This document shows positions 22,555 to 33,780 of a stretch of DNA of 64,000 nt, piece by piece (the stretch's first letter is position 1; the number at the start of each line of letters is the position of its first letter). Under the pieces are notes generated by a model. The model did no database searches. It worked only from the letters and a program-made list of their open reading frames with translations, and was not told where the DNA came from. This DNA is from Madurella fahalii. Lineage: Eukaryota; Ascomycota; Sordariomycetes; Sordariales. The translations under genes and the position numbers were made by a program. The stretch is from assembly GCA_029876055.1 (NCBI GenBank), contig CM056874.1, forward strand, positions 1,922,001 through 1,986,000, written 5' to 3'.

Positions 22555-23400
22555 TCAGTCTAATCTCAGCAACATAGATCCTACAAGAGCCTTCGATAAA
22601 CTACCATATTCCTCCAAAAGCTCTTGAAACTCCTCATTCTTCCATAATTCTTCGACATGACAGGAAGAATAATGGGCCGCTAGCTGTCTTAACCTCTCTA
22701 GAACCAACTCTGTGTAACAGAATCGCAACAGTGTCACGACTTCGCTGAGTCCTTCAGATACATTGTATCCTACTAAAGCTTCGTGAAGCTTACGGAGCGA
22801 TATGTTCATCAAGCGGGTGACCCCATAGCGGTCTCCCAAGGCGTAAACTCTGGCGTGGTGAACAAATATCTCTCCGTAATCTTTTGACCTCTTTTCGATT
22901 TCGCCCGTCTCATCGCTGACAGGTACGGATAGGTCGACGCGCCAAGATTCCTGGAAGTCACTCCATAGCATGTCTCGTTTTGCTCTTCTTCTCTTCTTTT
23001 TCGCTTTCTTAGTATAGGCACCCTCATCGTCCATAGCAGGCTCGGGTTCCCCAGCTCGTATGTCCTCGACAGGCTGAGCATCGAAATAATTGGTCTCGAT
23101 GTGATCTTCACTGTTGTTAGAACTAGCAATGATATTCGATACAGTCGTAAGAGGCGCTTCTGGGTTGTCGTAATCTCCGGTATAGACATACTGCCAGAAA
23201 CTAATGAAGGTCTTCTCGTCGACTTCGTCCCAGTTCACAGAGCAGTCCGTCGCTTCCTTAAATCTCCCGTACACCAAAGCCTTGAGAGCTGACGATTGAT
23301 GTGCAACGAGGGCAGAGTGTATGGTGAACTCCCGTTTGTCAGGCCCAACCAAAAAGCGGAACAGATTGGACGTAGCGACTCTGGAATCTGTTAGTTCCAT
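22555..23400 (-). CDS. BTB/POZ domain-containing protein, intact
   Basis: A 281-residue uninterrupted frame. Residues about 10-85 form a BTB/POZ domain: NLFRFLVGPDKREFTIHSAL, VAHQSSALKALVYGRFKEAT, then the conserved DEKTFISFWQYVYTGDY. A variable middle contains a strongly basic patch (KKAKKKRRRAKR, about residues 130-141) that could act as a nuclear localisation signal. The C-terminal third (HHARVYALGDRYGVTRLMNI onwards) matches the helical tail of fungal BTB proteins. The start at 23400 lies just after a CTAACAG that could be a splice acceptor, so a short upstream exon (near 23450-23480) is possible and would replace the first few residues. The partner is unknown; many such proteins act as homodimeric adaptors. 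Confidence 0.82.
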   Translation of the reverse strand: MELTDSRVATSNLFRFLVGPDKREFTIHSALVAHQSSALKALVYGRFKEATDCSVNWDEVDEKTFISFWQYVYTGDYDNPEAPLTTVSNIIASSNNSEDHIETNYFDAQPVEDIRAGEPEPAMDDEGAYTKKAKKKRRRAKRDMLWSDFQESWRVDLSVPVSDETGEIEKRSKDYGEIFVHHARVYALGDRYGVTRLMNISLRKLHEALVGYNVSEGLSEVVTLLRFCYTELVLERLRQLAAHYSSCHVEELWKNEEFQELLEEYGSLSKALVGSMLLRLD

Positions 23401-25884
23401 CCATCAGTCTGGGACTGGGCGCTGTTGGCGCAAACTCACTCACATTTTCTTCGATATGCCTTCCATTTCGTATATCGGGTCTTCCAAGACAGATGTTATA
23501 CTGTCGGAGGGGTTTCTGGCAAAGCGCAAGTTCCTTGGTGGCCCGACCGTTCGAGATGGTTTGCCTACGCGAGGTCGATGAGGAAGACCACAAAGACGAG
23601 AATGAGGGGATCGAAATCAGGACTATGGCCGGGATCTGCGAGGAGATCGGGACCGGAGCGGGTCACAGATGGCTTGGGCCTCGTGATTGGATGTAAAACT
23701 GACGTTGACGTGTGAGAAGTGGTCAGCTTCAACGATGCATGTGGAACGCACTAGGACGACTCAACTTTAAACCGAATCGTCGATTTTAGTCTGGACTTTG
23801 CAACACATAAACCAATTCAATGAAAGAAGATGAAATGGTCCGAGAAACTTGCTCTTACCTTTCAATCAAATTGGATTGGATCCGTAGGGCAGACCTCCCT
23901 CGTGCCCGCGATTGGCAACACCTTGACCAAAGCCAATATTCCTGGCGTTCTAGTTATCACAGCTAAAAAGTCCAGACAATTAGAGCGTGGACTGCCGACC
24001 TCGTGATAGACACGCCCGACGGATCGTCATCACACCCGGGGGCGACATCGAGGAGAGCTCGGCTACATACGATAAGTAATTATCTCTGGCGGCCGGAACG
24101 GATAGAGGGTGTATCCTGTTCGAGTTCCTGGAAAATTGGAATTTCCGGCCACGCGACCTGATGAAGTGGACACCATGGAAACCCCCTGCACTACCCAGAG
24201 TGTTGTATTATTATCCCAGGTACAAACCTGTCCGCTCGCGCCAGTACTATGCCGATTTTTTGCCGCGTTAAGCTGCTCCTCAACCATCCGCACCGCCTGC
24301 CCGAGGATTATGTCGAATTCGACGGCCGGTCATTCAACACCTACGCGTCGGCTTACGAACACTGCCTCGGCCATCACGACCACCCGGATGACCCACTACG
24401 GTACTGTTCCTGCCATCGCGAAGGCGAGCGTCGAACTCGGAGCGGTGGCATTCAACATCTTCCATCCCGACTACATGAACTGGACTCCCGACAGACCCGA
24501 TCCCAAGCCAAGAACCACGGGACCCACCTTCTCTACATATATACCACGTTCTCTAGGCCTGCGGGCGACACAGTAGCTTCCTCAGTAAGCAATCACCATC
24601 GGTAGTTGGGCGCACACTTTTGGGAACCATCTGCATTGCACTTGTTGTGAACCACTTGGCTTCACCGAACCCACAGCCCGCTATCAAGATAGCTTCAGGA
24701 GTCCCTTTCAGAGGATTAGGGCCAGAGATTCGTCACACTCAGCGCCTTCTGTTGCCTCCCCCAAGGCCGCCTTGACAAAAACCTACCTCACGATAACCGA
24801 GCAACCCCACCCACCCTTCACTCCCGGGCTCTACCGCATTGTCCCGATGCCTCGTCCAGCAGGAAATCCGGTGCCACTTCTCTCTCTCCACTGCTGATTC
24901 GGAACTCTGGTTAGAACTTCATGGGGCTGAACAGAACCACAGGTGGATTATATTCGCGTCACGCCGCGGCGTTCATCAGCTATTAGGGGCGCTTGGCTCT
25001 GCCACACCACACCTCTGCCCGCCCGCCAAATGCAAGGAACCGGCCTCACTTCCAGTAGCCCAAGCAAACCAACCGAATCCTTCTTTGATAATCCACTTCC
25101 CCAACGTGGGACTCCTCCGCATATCTGCAGTAGGAACCGGTGCAAATGTAGCGGCCGGAGAGTCGAGCCTGCAGATACGGCCTTGCAGGTGTGGGCGTTG
25201 GGGGTAGGGTTGGGCCGCCATGTTTCCGATTTTGGGTTCGAATTGACGGATCCTGTGCCCTCTGTTTGGATCGGTGCTGGTTTTGGTGCCTTTCCGTTAG
25301 GCAGTTGCGGCAGTTGGGTAGACAGCGCGGTCCTCTACTTTGCGGCGCGGGCGGGCTGGATGCGGACGCCGTTTACTTTGCTTGAGCAAGTTCGCGTCCG
25401 AGACTTTAGTTTGAATTTGCTTAGTTTGCGGTTGCGCCCGCCGGACTTCTGGTATACGCGAAAAGCATCACACGAGCGGGTTTCGGAAGGTAGACGGGGA
25501 AAACGGGATTAACCGCCAGGGTCCGATGGGACGTACAGCAGACCAGAGGTAGCCCCGCACTCTGGGCATCGCCCTTCCTTGTGCGGGACAACCATTGGAA
25601 GAACGACACGACTGTCGCCGCCTGGTTTGAATTTTGGGATGCCATCCCCCGATGGAGCTATTCTCCTGGTGGCCGCCAACGGCGTCAGGGTTGACGCCCA
25701 CCTGCGTATTCACGGAGTTGTCCCTGGAGTAAGCCAAGCAAATCGTTGTGCTACACGAGGGCGTGGGAGCATGCATTGGGATGTAACGGAGTGTGCATTG
25801 CATCAGCTCCCGTGAGAGAAGAGAGCGAACGAGCGTGCGTGTATATATACAAAAAAGACCCCCCAAATGCTTGGTCACGAGTTG
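23401..25884. other. Long stretch without a recognisable gene
   Basis: Several open frames of 80-190 codons occur on both strands (for example 24109-24576 and 24943-25512 on plus), but none shows a domain, consistent start context or splice-supported extension. Around 24240-24560 two overlapping plus frames share a compositionally protein-like segment (LPEDYVEFDGRSFNTYASAY; VELGAVAFNIFHPDYMNWTP) that could be a frameshifted relic of an unknown gene. Nothing else is supported. Confidence 0.4.
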
Positions 25885-26316
25885 CTAAGCTTCCAAGAGC
25901 TTAGCAGCCGCTATCAGCCACATCCTGTGGTTGTAACTCTCCCTTCCCCTCTCACTCTCCCTCTCCCTCTCCCTCTCCCTCTCCCTCTCCCTCTCCCTCT
26001 CCCTCCGTCTCGATCTCCTGCTCCCCGTTTCCTCGACTCGTTGAGCTAGCCACTGACCAAATGTTTTGCTCGGGTATTGTTCCTTCCACGCGGCGTAATC
26101 CTGGTCAAGTCGCTCCTCCACTTGCTGTTGACGTTTGCAGTCCTCGCAGAGAATCCCATGCTGGATGCTCACACGGCAGTCGAGGCATCGACTCTCTTCT
26201 CTCGTAATCTGGTCGTGGAAGAATCTCACTTGCTGCCGCTTTTCTTTGACTTCATAAGCACGGCAGTAAGGATCCACACAACTAAAGGTAACAATCACGC
26301 AGGTTTTGTGATCCAC
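25885..26316 (-). CDS. Small Cys-containing hypothetical protein with an Arg-Glu repeat tail
   Basis: A 143-residue frame not recognised as a known family. It contains paired cysteines in a zinc-ribbon-like order (CVDPYC at about 14-19, CLDC at about 45, CEDC at about 57), then a charged helix (EERLDQDYAAWKEQYPSKTF). It ends in an RERERE run made by a CTCCCT-type hexamer microsatellite (about 25950-26010). The Cys pairs suggest metal binding or a fungal-specific small protein, but the tail is a repeat artefact and the true end may differ. Coding status is uncertain. Confidence 0.4.
   Translation of the reverse strand: MDHKTCVIVTFSCVDPYCRAYEVKEKRQQVRFFHDQITREESRCLDCRVSIQHGILCEDCKRQQQVEERLDQDYAAWKEQYPSKTFGQWLAQRVEETGSRRSRRRERERERERERERERESERGRESYNHRMWLIAAAKLLEA
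25950..26008. repeat. CTCCCT hexanucleotide microsatellite
   Basis: About nine near-perfect copies of CTCCCT. On the minus strand it encodes the RE dipeptide run at the end of the small ORF 25885-26316. Confidence 0.9.
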
Positions 26317-26929
26317 ACATTCCTAATATCTCACCAGGTTCATTTGCCTCCATCGTTTCAAAACACTGAGTGTCATGGATGCGACAGATCCGGCTGCACG
26401 TATTAGTCGTGGCGTACGGATCGCTTATCACAGTGAGCTGGATCTAGGAACGAGGACTGGATTCTGAACTCGTCATGTCAAATAAAGATATCTCTTCTCT
26501 CTTGGAGTAATCAAAGTTCTGAGTCCAAACAGCAGCAGACACTTGACTAACTTCTGCAATACACGTTCCTTTTGATGAACCCTATAGCACTATTCAATGA
26601 CTAGTCTTTCAAGAGAAAATTTGGTGTTTGTCAGGACCGAAGTCCAAGAGCTAAGATGTCGGGATGAAGGAGTACAAGCAAGACACACGCCGATCCCGAG
26701 ACAGGTGCGATAGAGCTCTCCCGGCGCAAACAGTCATATTGAATTCTACCCTTCTTCCACTCTCCTGCATCTCCACTTAGCTCCCGCGCGGATCATCCAT
26801 TCTCGGCCTTGGCTCCGTGTCGCCTGGCGCTTCACCGCGGGCTTCTTCAGTTCGGGCCTATCCTCTCGCTCGCTTCTCGAGGCAGGTACAGCCAGTTCCA
26901 AGAGCATTTTGCGTCATTGCGATACTATT
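26317..26929. other. Intergenic; no gene recognised
   Basis: No open frame with family features and no repeats of note. Confidence 0.4.
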
Positions 26930-27560
26930 AGAGAAAAGATATTAGTGGCTACACTTGAGCAGATGCAACTGATCATCCCACCTATGTCCTCGCACGAAAA
27001 TGTGTGCTCAGACGCTTGATCTCAATTGACCCCGGAGGAAGTCCACAAGTTGCACATTCTGGGACTCGTCTCTGAACTGGTCACCAGAGGGCGTGGATCG
27101 AGAAAGTATGGACTCTCAAAGAAGTCCGGCCAGAAGCCTGCATACTCCCAGTCGATGGTGCACTCAATCTTTAGTGTTTTCGGATCGACAATGATGTTCG
27201 ACTGCGATAAGTCGCAGTGGCAAACACGAAGCTGTTGTCAGCCATAGACTTTGCCGACTAAGCTGTATCGCTTGAAAAGTATTGTGTTGCTCGTTTTGGA
27301 GGGCAGATGATTCCAGAGGGGCCCCCCAACCGATTCGGCCGGAGAGTTTGCAATGTGTGGAGATGGGTTTCCACTTCCTTCGCCACTTCAACCTGTAAAA
27401 TCGTGTGTTGTCGCCTGGTCCCAAACTAAACGACAGGGGGCGAACGGCAAGATCCTCCCATTTGAGGGGTGCGGGAGGGCTGTCGTCATTGGTCAGGTCG
27501 ACGACGGTAGCTGTCTTAAGTGCTTCAAGGATGGCCTGTCTTCGCTGAGCGCGAGAGACT
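26930..27560 (-). pseudogene. APH/choline-kinase-type phosphotransferase relic
   Basis: The minus strand shows the catalytic core of fungal aminoglycoside-phosphotransferase-like proteins (APH family, PF01636 type). It reads CHCDLSQSNIIVDPKTLKIE (the Brenner motif HxDLxxxN), followed directly by CTIDWEYAGFWPDFFESPYF (the IDWE metal-binding box). Upstream, LGGPSGIICPP and further pieces up to about 27560 are in different frames, with a TAG near 27260. Downstream the frame ends at a stop near 27030. The order and spacing of motifs fit the family, but the gene is broken by at least one frameshift and stop. Substrate of such fungal proteins is generally unknown. Confidence 0.68.
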
Positions 27561-28129
27561 CTCGTGTGACTGGAGTATCGTCTGGGTCGCTTTCAAGTGG
27601 TAGTTATTGGAGGGATTCAACTGGACGCTGGGAGGTTGTCGGGCTAATGAAAACAAGACGCCAAAGAAGAAGAAGCGGGGAAAACGGGGGAGACTGAGAC
27701 AGATTAAATAGTCCTCTAGAGCCGGACAGGTTACACGTGCTCGTTAGAGTGTGCCTAACGGCACCGGGCACGCCTGGCTGGTGAGCATGCCCGGCCGGTT
27801 GATCTAGTTCAGCACCACCGGTCAACCAACAGCGAGCGCTGCGCGAGGTTGGGCACCCGGATGTTGTACGGCAAAGCCAGATCCCCACCCGAAGCCGCTC
27901 TTCATGAACAGCTGACCCGCGACTGCGCAACGCCAAGCGGACAGGGCAACCCAACGTGAAGGGTGATGCCAGTCATGCGGGCTATCTCGGCAGCAGCGAG
28001 CATCAGGGTTGGCCGGGATGACGTTGTTGTTGGTCGGCCGCGTCCAGGTCGACCGGCACCGCCTGCATGAGGCAGAAGACGAGGAGGAAGAATGGGAAGG
28101 TCGTCCCGCGGCGAGCAGGCACGCTGTGT
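27561..28129. other. Intergenic, GC-rich; no gene recognised
   Basis: Composition is GC-rich and unlike the AT-rich transposon blocks. Open frames here are composition-driven and carry no domains. Confidence 0.4.
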
Positions 28130-28640
28130 CTACACGAAAAAGGGAGAAGAAGGCCGATGCCAAATCCACAAAGACATACGAAGAAGGAAAAAGAGGCGAT
28201 GGCTCTCACAGAGTGAACTCTACCGGTGTGGCGTACTGGTTATCCGGGCCAAGCCCGAGTGGGGCCGCACAAAGCCTCCCGTGCCGAACAACAGTCGGGA
28301 CACGGGGCTGGGATGCGGAACCGGGCGTGCCAAGTCCCGCTTGTGGCACGTGGGTTGCCGAGAGCTTCGCCACCACCTTTTATTTTGACGCCATATGGCC
28401 TCTCGCTGCATTTCAGCATCAAATGGTAGCTGCGACTACAAGATCGCGTTACTACACGGACCGAAACATCCAACCGTTCGAACTAGAACTACGACTTAGC
28501 TGTATACGCGTTTGACCAAATCGATGAACTAGGGTACGGAGTCCTCCGCAGCCCTCGCAAGCGCAACATTAATTCCAGCGCGACAACTACCATGCCGCCG
28601 CCTCCACGACCCGAATTGACGACCGCATCATGCCCTTACC
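28130..28640 (+). repeat. Direct repeat, copy 1 (interrupted), GC-rich
   Basis: The segment matches 29160-29500 in several blocks: GAGAAGAAGG near 28144; TCCGGGCCAAGCCC at about 28243 with the following GGGCCGCACAAAGCC; GGAACCGGGCGTGCCAAG near 28317; and TCCGCAGCCCTCGCA plus GCAACATTAATTCCAGCGC near 28548, ending in ACCCGAATTGACGAC. Relative to copy 2 it has about 190 extra bases between roughly 28355 and 28545. It may be a segmental duplication or two copies of an undescribed non-autonomous element; no clear ends were found. Confidence 0.75.
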
Positions 28641-28954
28641 CCACTCTCCCGTTCCTGAAGAAAAGACGCCAGCTTCATCGCAATGTGACATCCATCCTAC
28701 GACTTCCTGTACCACTCCAGTGAACCATTCTCATTTAGATAATACTAATCGCCACGAGTCTTACAATAATCATTCTGGAGCCACAGTAGATCGCTCTCCA
28801 GTAGATGCTATGGACGTGGTCTGCATCGAGTCCGCGGTGTGGCAACTTTTTTGGAGCTTTGCCGAGCCATGTCGCTATGAACGACGGGAAGTCATTGAGG
28901 AAGTCTGTGAGGGTCTGGAACGGTTGGGACGGGCTTTGTGATCATGGCTGTTGA

Positions 28955-29020
28955 CGCTTGACGTGAAGCTCGAGGGGAAGCTTGAAGTGAAGCTCGAAGT
29001 GAAGCTCGAGGTGCAGCTCG
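28955..29020. repeat. Short tandem repeat of about 12 bp (GTGAAGCTCGAA-like)
   Basis: Five imperfect units of a 12-mer in tandem. On the minus strand it yields a TSSF-type repeated peptide in a chance frame. Confidence 0.75.
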
Positions 29021-29159
29021 CGAACATTGCCGTAGGCTCTGTCGATGAGTCAAACGACCGAAGTGGCTGGCTTTGGCCTGGGTAGGGCTGCTCGGGAGGG
29101 ACAAGTCCCTGATCTATGACTTGGGATGCAGTGTCGTTATCGATGTCGACAACGCTCTG

Positions 29160-29500
29160 GCAGTATGACACAGGGGAGAAGAAGGTCGATTCCAAATACC
29201 TGCAAAACTCAACGAAGACAACAACTAAAGGAAAGGGATGATAGCTCCCACTAAAGTGTCTCGGTATGGGTTTGAGCACGGTTCATCCGGGCCAAGCCCG
29301 GGTGGGGCAGCACAAAGCCCCTGCGCCGAACGAAGCCGGGACGCGGAGCCGGGACGCGGAACAAGGACGCGAAACCGAGCGTGCCAAGCCCCGCTTTCGG
29401 AGTTCTCCGCAGCCCTCGCAGGGCAACATTAATTCCAGCGCGACAACTCCTATGTCACCGCCTCTGGGACCCGAATTGACGACTGCATCCGGCCACCAGC
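29160..29500 (+). repeat. Direct repeat, copy 2, GC-rich
   Basis: Partner of the segment at 28130-28640, in the same orientation and about 1 kb away. It lacks the 190-bp interruption. Shared blocks include TCCGGGCCAAGCCCGG, GAGCGTGCCAAGCCCCGC and GCAACATTAATTCCAGCGC. The copies differ by scattered substitutions, so the duplication is not recent. Confidence 0.75.
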
Positions 29501-30325
29501 CTCGGCACCGGCGCTGTTTGTGAAGGACGCTAGTCAAATCCATTTCTTAACTTATCCCTTCCTTTTCTTCCCACCCCCTGGCGCTATGAATGAGGTGTCC
29601 GGAGTAACGCCTTGCCGCTCAGTATTACTTGACTAGCTGTCGGAGCCTGCCTTCGACTGCATCAAGCTCCCTAAACCCTTAGGAAAGCCCGGTTGCGTTA
29701 GAAAGCGGTAGGTCATTAAAGTCCAAATCTGACGGCAACTGATCGACGGTAGAGTTGTTGGAACTACAGTCTGTGACACTCTTCAGGCAAATTGGGCTCG
29801 TTGGGTATATACAAATACGATCCGTAGACCTTGATTCAATTAATTGATCTGTTGTGTTTTTTTTTTTTTTTGGCTGCGAAGACCTTGTTTGCTGCGGCAG
29901 ACAGTGGGTCCGACGCACCTCAGAATCCGAGCAGTTCAAACTTGCTGAAATGGAATTAGGCAGCAACAATATATTTGGCCGACAGCCACATGCACAGCGC
30001 ACCTTTCTGGACGGTTTGAGGGCGGTCGGATGAGTCCTTTTGCCGAGGCAAACAGCCTCCGAGCCCAGCGCGGGGCAACCACCGAACTTCAGGAACGCTC
30101 CTGACCGTCACGACGTTGCCACAACCACGAGTCTGTGGATGTGAACGGTCTGTCTAATGCGGCTATGGACTGGCGAATCCGGCTTTGGCAACCGCTCTGG
30201 AAGCTCTCCTGAGCTAGTCTTTAACGACCGGGCCGAGGGCCGTACGGAGAAGGCCATTGACGTGGCTGCTTCATTGCGTGGGAAAGGCCTGGAGTCTGCT
30301 CACTTGGGTCACAAATGTGACAAGC
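29501..30325. other. Intergenic; no gene recognised
   Basis: Contains a poly-T/poly-A type tract (15-18 T near 29860) and no recognisable coding region. Confidence 0.4.
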
Positions 30326-31097
30326 ATGGAGCGGTTCACTTGTCTTCTATGCGAGAAATCCTTTACAAGACGAAGCTCTCTCACCACACACTCTCCCGGA
30401 AAGAAGCACAAGTTCGAGCACCCATTCCCATGCCCCTAATGCCTCGGCGACGGGCGAGAACCTGCCGCGATTCCAAGCTCAGTCGAATGGAGCACTCACG
30501 CCGAGAACTTGCACGGCAAGAATAACGCGCCAACACTCGCCAAGGCGAACCGTCCCTGGGGGAGTCGAGGCTCGTGGTTGTAGACCGCAGAGCAGGGAAG
30601 CTGGCGCCAAGCGAGGTAGAGACGACAAGATCACAGAGCCGCTCATCCTGGAATTCGAGACCTCTTGGGGAGCCTTTGTTGAAGGCGCCATATGCCCAAC
30701 TTTGATGATGAGCTCGGCGCGATGTGGCCCGATCAGGATATTCCGTCCTTTAATTCCCATCCTGTGGCCAAAATCACCGGGGGACGGCCTCTGTCTCAAC
30801 TTGGGAGGCAGCTACGATAGTATCGGCAGCGATTCCGGCAGCGATTCCGGCAGCGACAGCTCCGACAGCGATAGTTGCGGCTCTCTTCTTTCTGCCATCT
30901 CTTCAGAGGACACGGATACTCTGCTCGAGTGGGCAGAGTCGCGTGTCTCTACCTATGTGGCCGACCCTACTCCGCTGGCGGATACAGATCAGCGCCACTG
31001 GCCATCTATCCATGACATGGATGAGGCAGTGTGGGAAGGCGTGGTGTCTGATCATGATGAGCTCGATACGATGGCAAACAATTGGGTATATGTATGA
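30326..31097 (+). pseudogene. C2H2 zinc-finger gene relic with acidic C-terminal part
   Basis: At 30326 a frame starts MERFTCLLCEKSFTRRSSLT and has the following His pair (THSPGKKHK), a single C2H2-type finger, with PFPCP then TAG where a Cys-containing second finger would begin. Homologous-looking coding text continues in other frames (HAENLHGKNNAPTLAKA near 30500; MPNFDDELGAMWPDQDIPSF near 30690). It ends in an acidic, Ser/Asp-repeat region (GSDSGSDSGSDSSDSDS, 30820-30890) that is open to 31097. DNA binding is inferred only from the finger. Frame changes near 30450, 30560 and 30820 suggest decay; the acidic tail may instead be part of a separate live ORF (30702-31097). Confidence 0.5.
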
Positions 31098-31229
31098 CGG
31101 ACAAAGGGATAATTAGTGGCCTCAGCAGATCACAATATTCTAATCTACAACTTCGGCGTCGCCGCCATTCGCATGGAGAAACTCGACAACATAATTAATC
31201 CACAAGCCCCATGGGCACATACTCCCTCA

Positions 31230-31944
31230 TCATCCAACAACCAAGTCGGTCGTCCTGATCTCAAACATCCACTGACCATCCCATATCTTCATGCGGAGAA
31301 CCTCATTCACCTCCATCTGCCCGCCATAGGGGATATAATCAAGGGAAGCGGGCTGGAGTCTCCGTCCGTCCCGCTCGGCGATGAATTCCCTCCATTGGGG
31401 GAAGGCTTGAGCGCCTTCATGAACGTCCGGATGCGGCGGTTGCCTCTGACTTGGCCGTACGACACCCAAACGGGGGACTCGAAGCCGACCACGAAGGAGG
31501 GTTCGTCACGAACCCCCACCCCCTCCCGGCTGCGCCTTCTTGAAGGTCGGTTTCGGCGTTATTTCGAGAAGCAGCTATGTGGAGAGATCGCGAGTGAGAT
31601 AGTCCACGGCGTCTTTCCGTGCCGACTCGTGTCGGAGGAGGAACGTTTTCCTTGGCGGCCTGGTCGTCTGTCATGGTTGACTCCGTGTCATAGTCGTCGT
31701 CGTCGCCGCCATCACCGCCACTGTTGTCCTTGAACACAAAAGCCTGGTCGACGGGGATGGGCGGCGTTCGGCTCTTTTTCTTCCTGCCGCCTAGGATGTC
31801 TCCTGTGATACGCCTCTTGCCTCTGGTTTGGTTCGAAGTGTGGACATCCATCGTGATTCGATTGCGCTGTGTTTGGTCGATAGGAGCGATATCGTGAATT
31901 TGAGGGGGGGGATAGGGAGGGGCGGTCAACATAAGGAGAGGCAA
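31230..31944 (-). CDS. Unrecognised low-complexity ORF
   Basis: The minus-strand frame 31944-31417 (175 codons) has a KKKSRTPP basic patch, an acidic run (GGDGGDDDDYDTES) and Ser/Arg-rich sequence, but no known domain. A second frame continues to about 31307 (NGGNSSPSGTDGDSSPLPLI). The basic-then-acidic layout resembles disordered nuclear proteins. Coding status is uncertain and the end may be frameshifted. Confidence 0.3.
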
Positions 31945-32948
31945 GATAAGGACGAGACTGGTGATGACTTCCTCAGTGAAGTAGTTGGCCGCTCGGCAGG
32001 GGTGCTGAGGTCAGGCAACTGCGGGGCACTGTCGGGACAGGCACGGTGTGAGGTAAGGGTGGTGGAACGAGTTCTATCCCTGAGCATCTGGTTGTTAGTT
32101 GCCGCCTCTCAAAGTGACAGGGCCTGTCAGGGAAGAGCGTATCGCCTGACTTCTCCTCCTTCCCCTTTGAGCAGGCTGGCGTACTGGTCGGCATGGAACA
32201 AGTCGGTTATCCTTGTGAGCGGGCGGTCGTTTGTAGTATAGTACAGTCTAGGGAATAAATTCAAGAGATGCTTAGCATCATTGCTCGCCACTTATTGGTC
32301 CTTGTAAGGCTACTGTTATGAACTTTATGCTATCTATATGTTAGTCAGGTCCTCGGAAACAGAATTCTACTACACCAAGAATCCATACACATATGGCTTG
32401 GCGGCAGCAATGCCTGGGGGAGCCCCTGAATTAGTCTACTGCCCAACACACGTCGCCGTACTCGGCTTGTGTCCAGCTTGGAACGATATGCCGTGCTTAC
32501 GCGGCACGGTCACACCCGGCGGGGAGAAGGGCCCAGGGCTCTGGCAACCTTAGCAAGAGGCAAGATGGAATATTGGAACCAGATATGACAGGCCGAGCCC
32601 AATGCATTTTCTTAGCCCCACACGTGTCATCCGCCGTCTGCGTTTGGATGAAGCGCTGGAAGACTGTGCTTGTCAGGGATCATGATTGATCCGGTTGCAT
32701 AGGTAGCCTGTCGCTCACGCACTACGGGAACACAGTTCAGCTTGCAGGGCAATCACCGTCACTGCAAAGGAAGACACAGACAGTCAAACTAGATCGAGAA
32801 AAAAAAAATAGTAACTGCTATCGCCATACGCTCCCAAGTGCAGGTCCCAAACGCCGGATCCAAGATATGCAAAGTTTCGTTCCACACGTGTCATAGTTCC
32901 ACGCCTGTGGGTCGTGACTCTCCCCTCTTTCATTTTTGCATGAGTGGT
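31945..32948. other. Intergenic; no gene recognised
   Basis: Short frames only. A poly-A run lies near 32803. Nothing supports a gene or RNA. Confidence 0.4.
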
Positions 32949-33780
32949 TTACTTATCGTCATTCGCAAGCAAACGTAGGGTTGGAGTGCGGATGACGTCC
33001 GGGTGCGTATATTTCGAGCCTCTGGCGTGGATTTCGATACCCTCGCCTTCCCGAGGACGGCTGGAGTGTTCCGTCACTTTGGGTGCCGCTGACGATTGGA
33101 GGAAGTTGTTCCGATCACCGCCTCCTTTCTCGACGGGTGTCGGACGCAATGGATCCATCGCCACCCGACATTGTTCAATCCAAGACAGGATGACCTCGTG
33201 CCATCGCAAGGTTTTTTCGGCATATTCCAGGCGTTGGCGAATGGCGCTTTCCTGTTGTGCTTGGTATGCTGAACCTTCCATACCCGTATCGCTGGCTTCC
33301 CTCCGAGTGTATCCATGCATGTCTGTAGTCCATCTCGTTCCTTTTCCTGCAGCTCATGAAGTCTGAGATGGTAGTCTTGAAACTCAATCCAATTCTGTTG
33401 CCGACCCTGCTGTTGCGAGTCCAACAGTAGATGAACGTTGCCGTCCAATCCATGCGCCCGTCGACGTTCGCGAACCTTGTCCACAAACGTGCTGAATGAT
33501 TTGTTTCGATAGCGGTATCGTCGTCTTTGCTGAAACTGTCGGAAATTGCGCCAATCCGACCTCTGGGCACAGAGCACCACATCACCTGTCGATGAGAACG
33601 ATTGCCAATACCCCACTATCTGCCGGTACTCCTCGGGCGGGTTTCGAACTGGGACGTCGAGGTGGGGCGAGTAGCAAGTAGGACAGCCGTCACTTTCCAG
33701 GTCCTGACGAGCCTGGGCTTCTAGCAGGCGGGATTCTTCGTCATCTTCTTCCTCGTCTGGAGGCGGTGTTATAGTTCTGC
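32949..33780 (-). pseudogene. Frameshifted hypothetical protein (charged, helical)
   Basis: The minus-strand frame is open from about 33780 (EEEDDEESRLLEAQARQDLE, then a Cys pair CPTC) through SFSTFVDKVRERRRAHGLDG to about 33310. The protein then continues only in a second frame (REASDTGMEGSAYQAQQESA, RQRLEYAEKTLRWHEVILSW) to the stop at 32949. One indel near 33300-33320 joins the two. The composition (long charged helices, WHEVxLSWIEQ) is protein-like across the join, which is why I treat it as one gene. The first codons may follow an intron ending CGCAG at about 33781. The family is not recognised; a coiled-coil role is only a guess. Confidence 0.55.

Noticed and set aside
28630..29279. Two opposed frames (28630-28941 plus, 28875-29279 minus)
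   Set aside because: One starts within the duplicated GC-rich repeat, the other depends on a 12-bp tandem repeat; neither has a domain or splice support.
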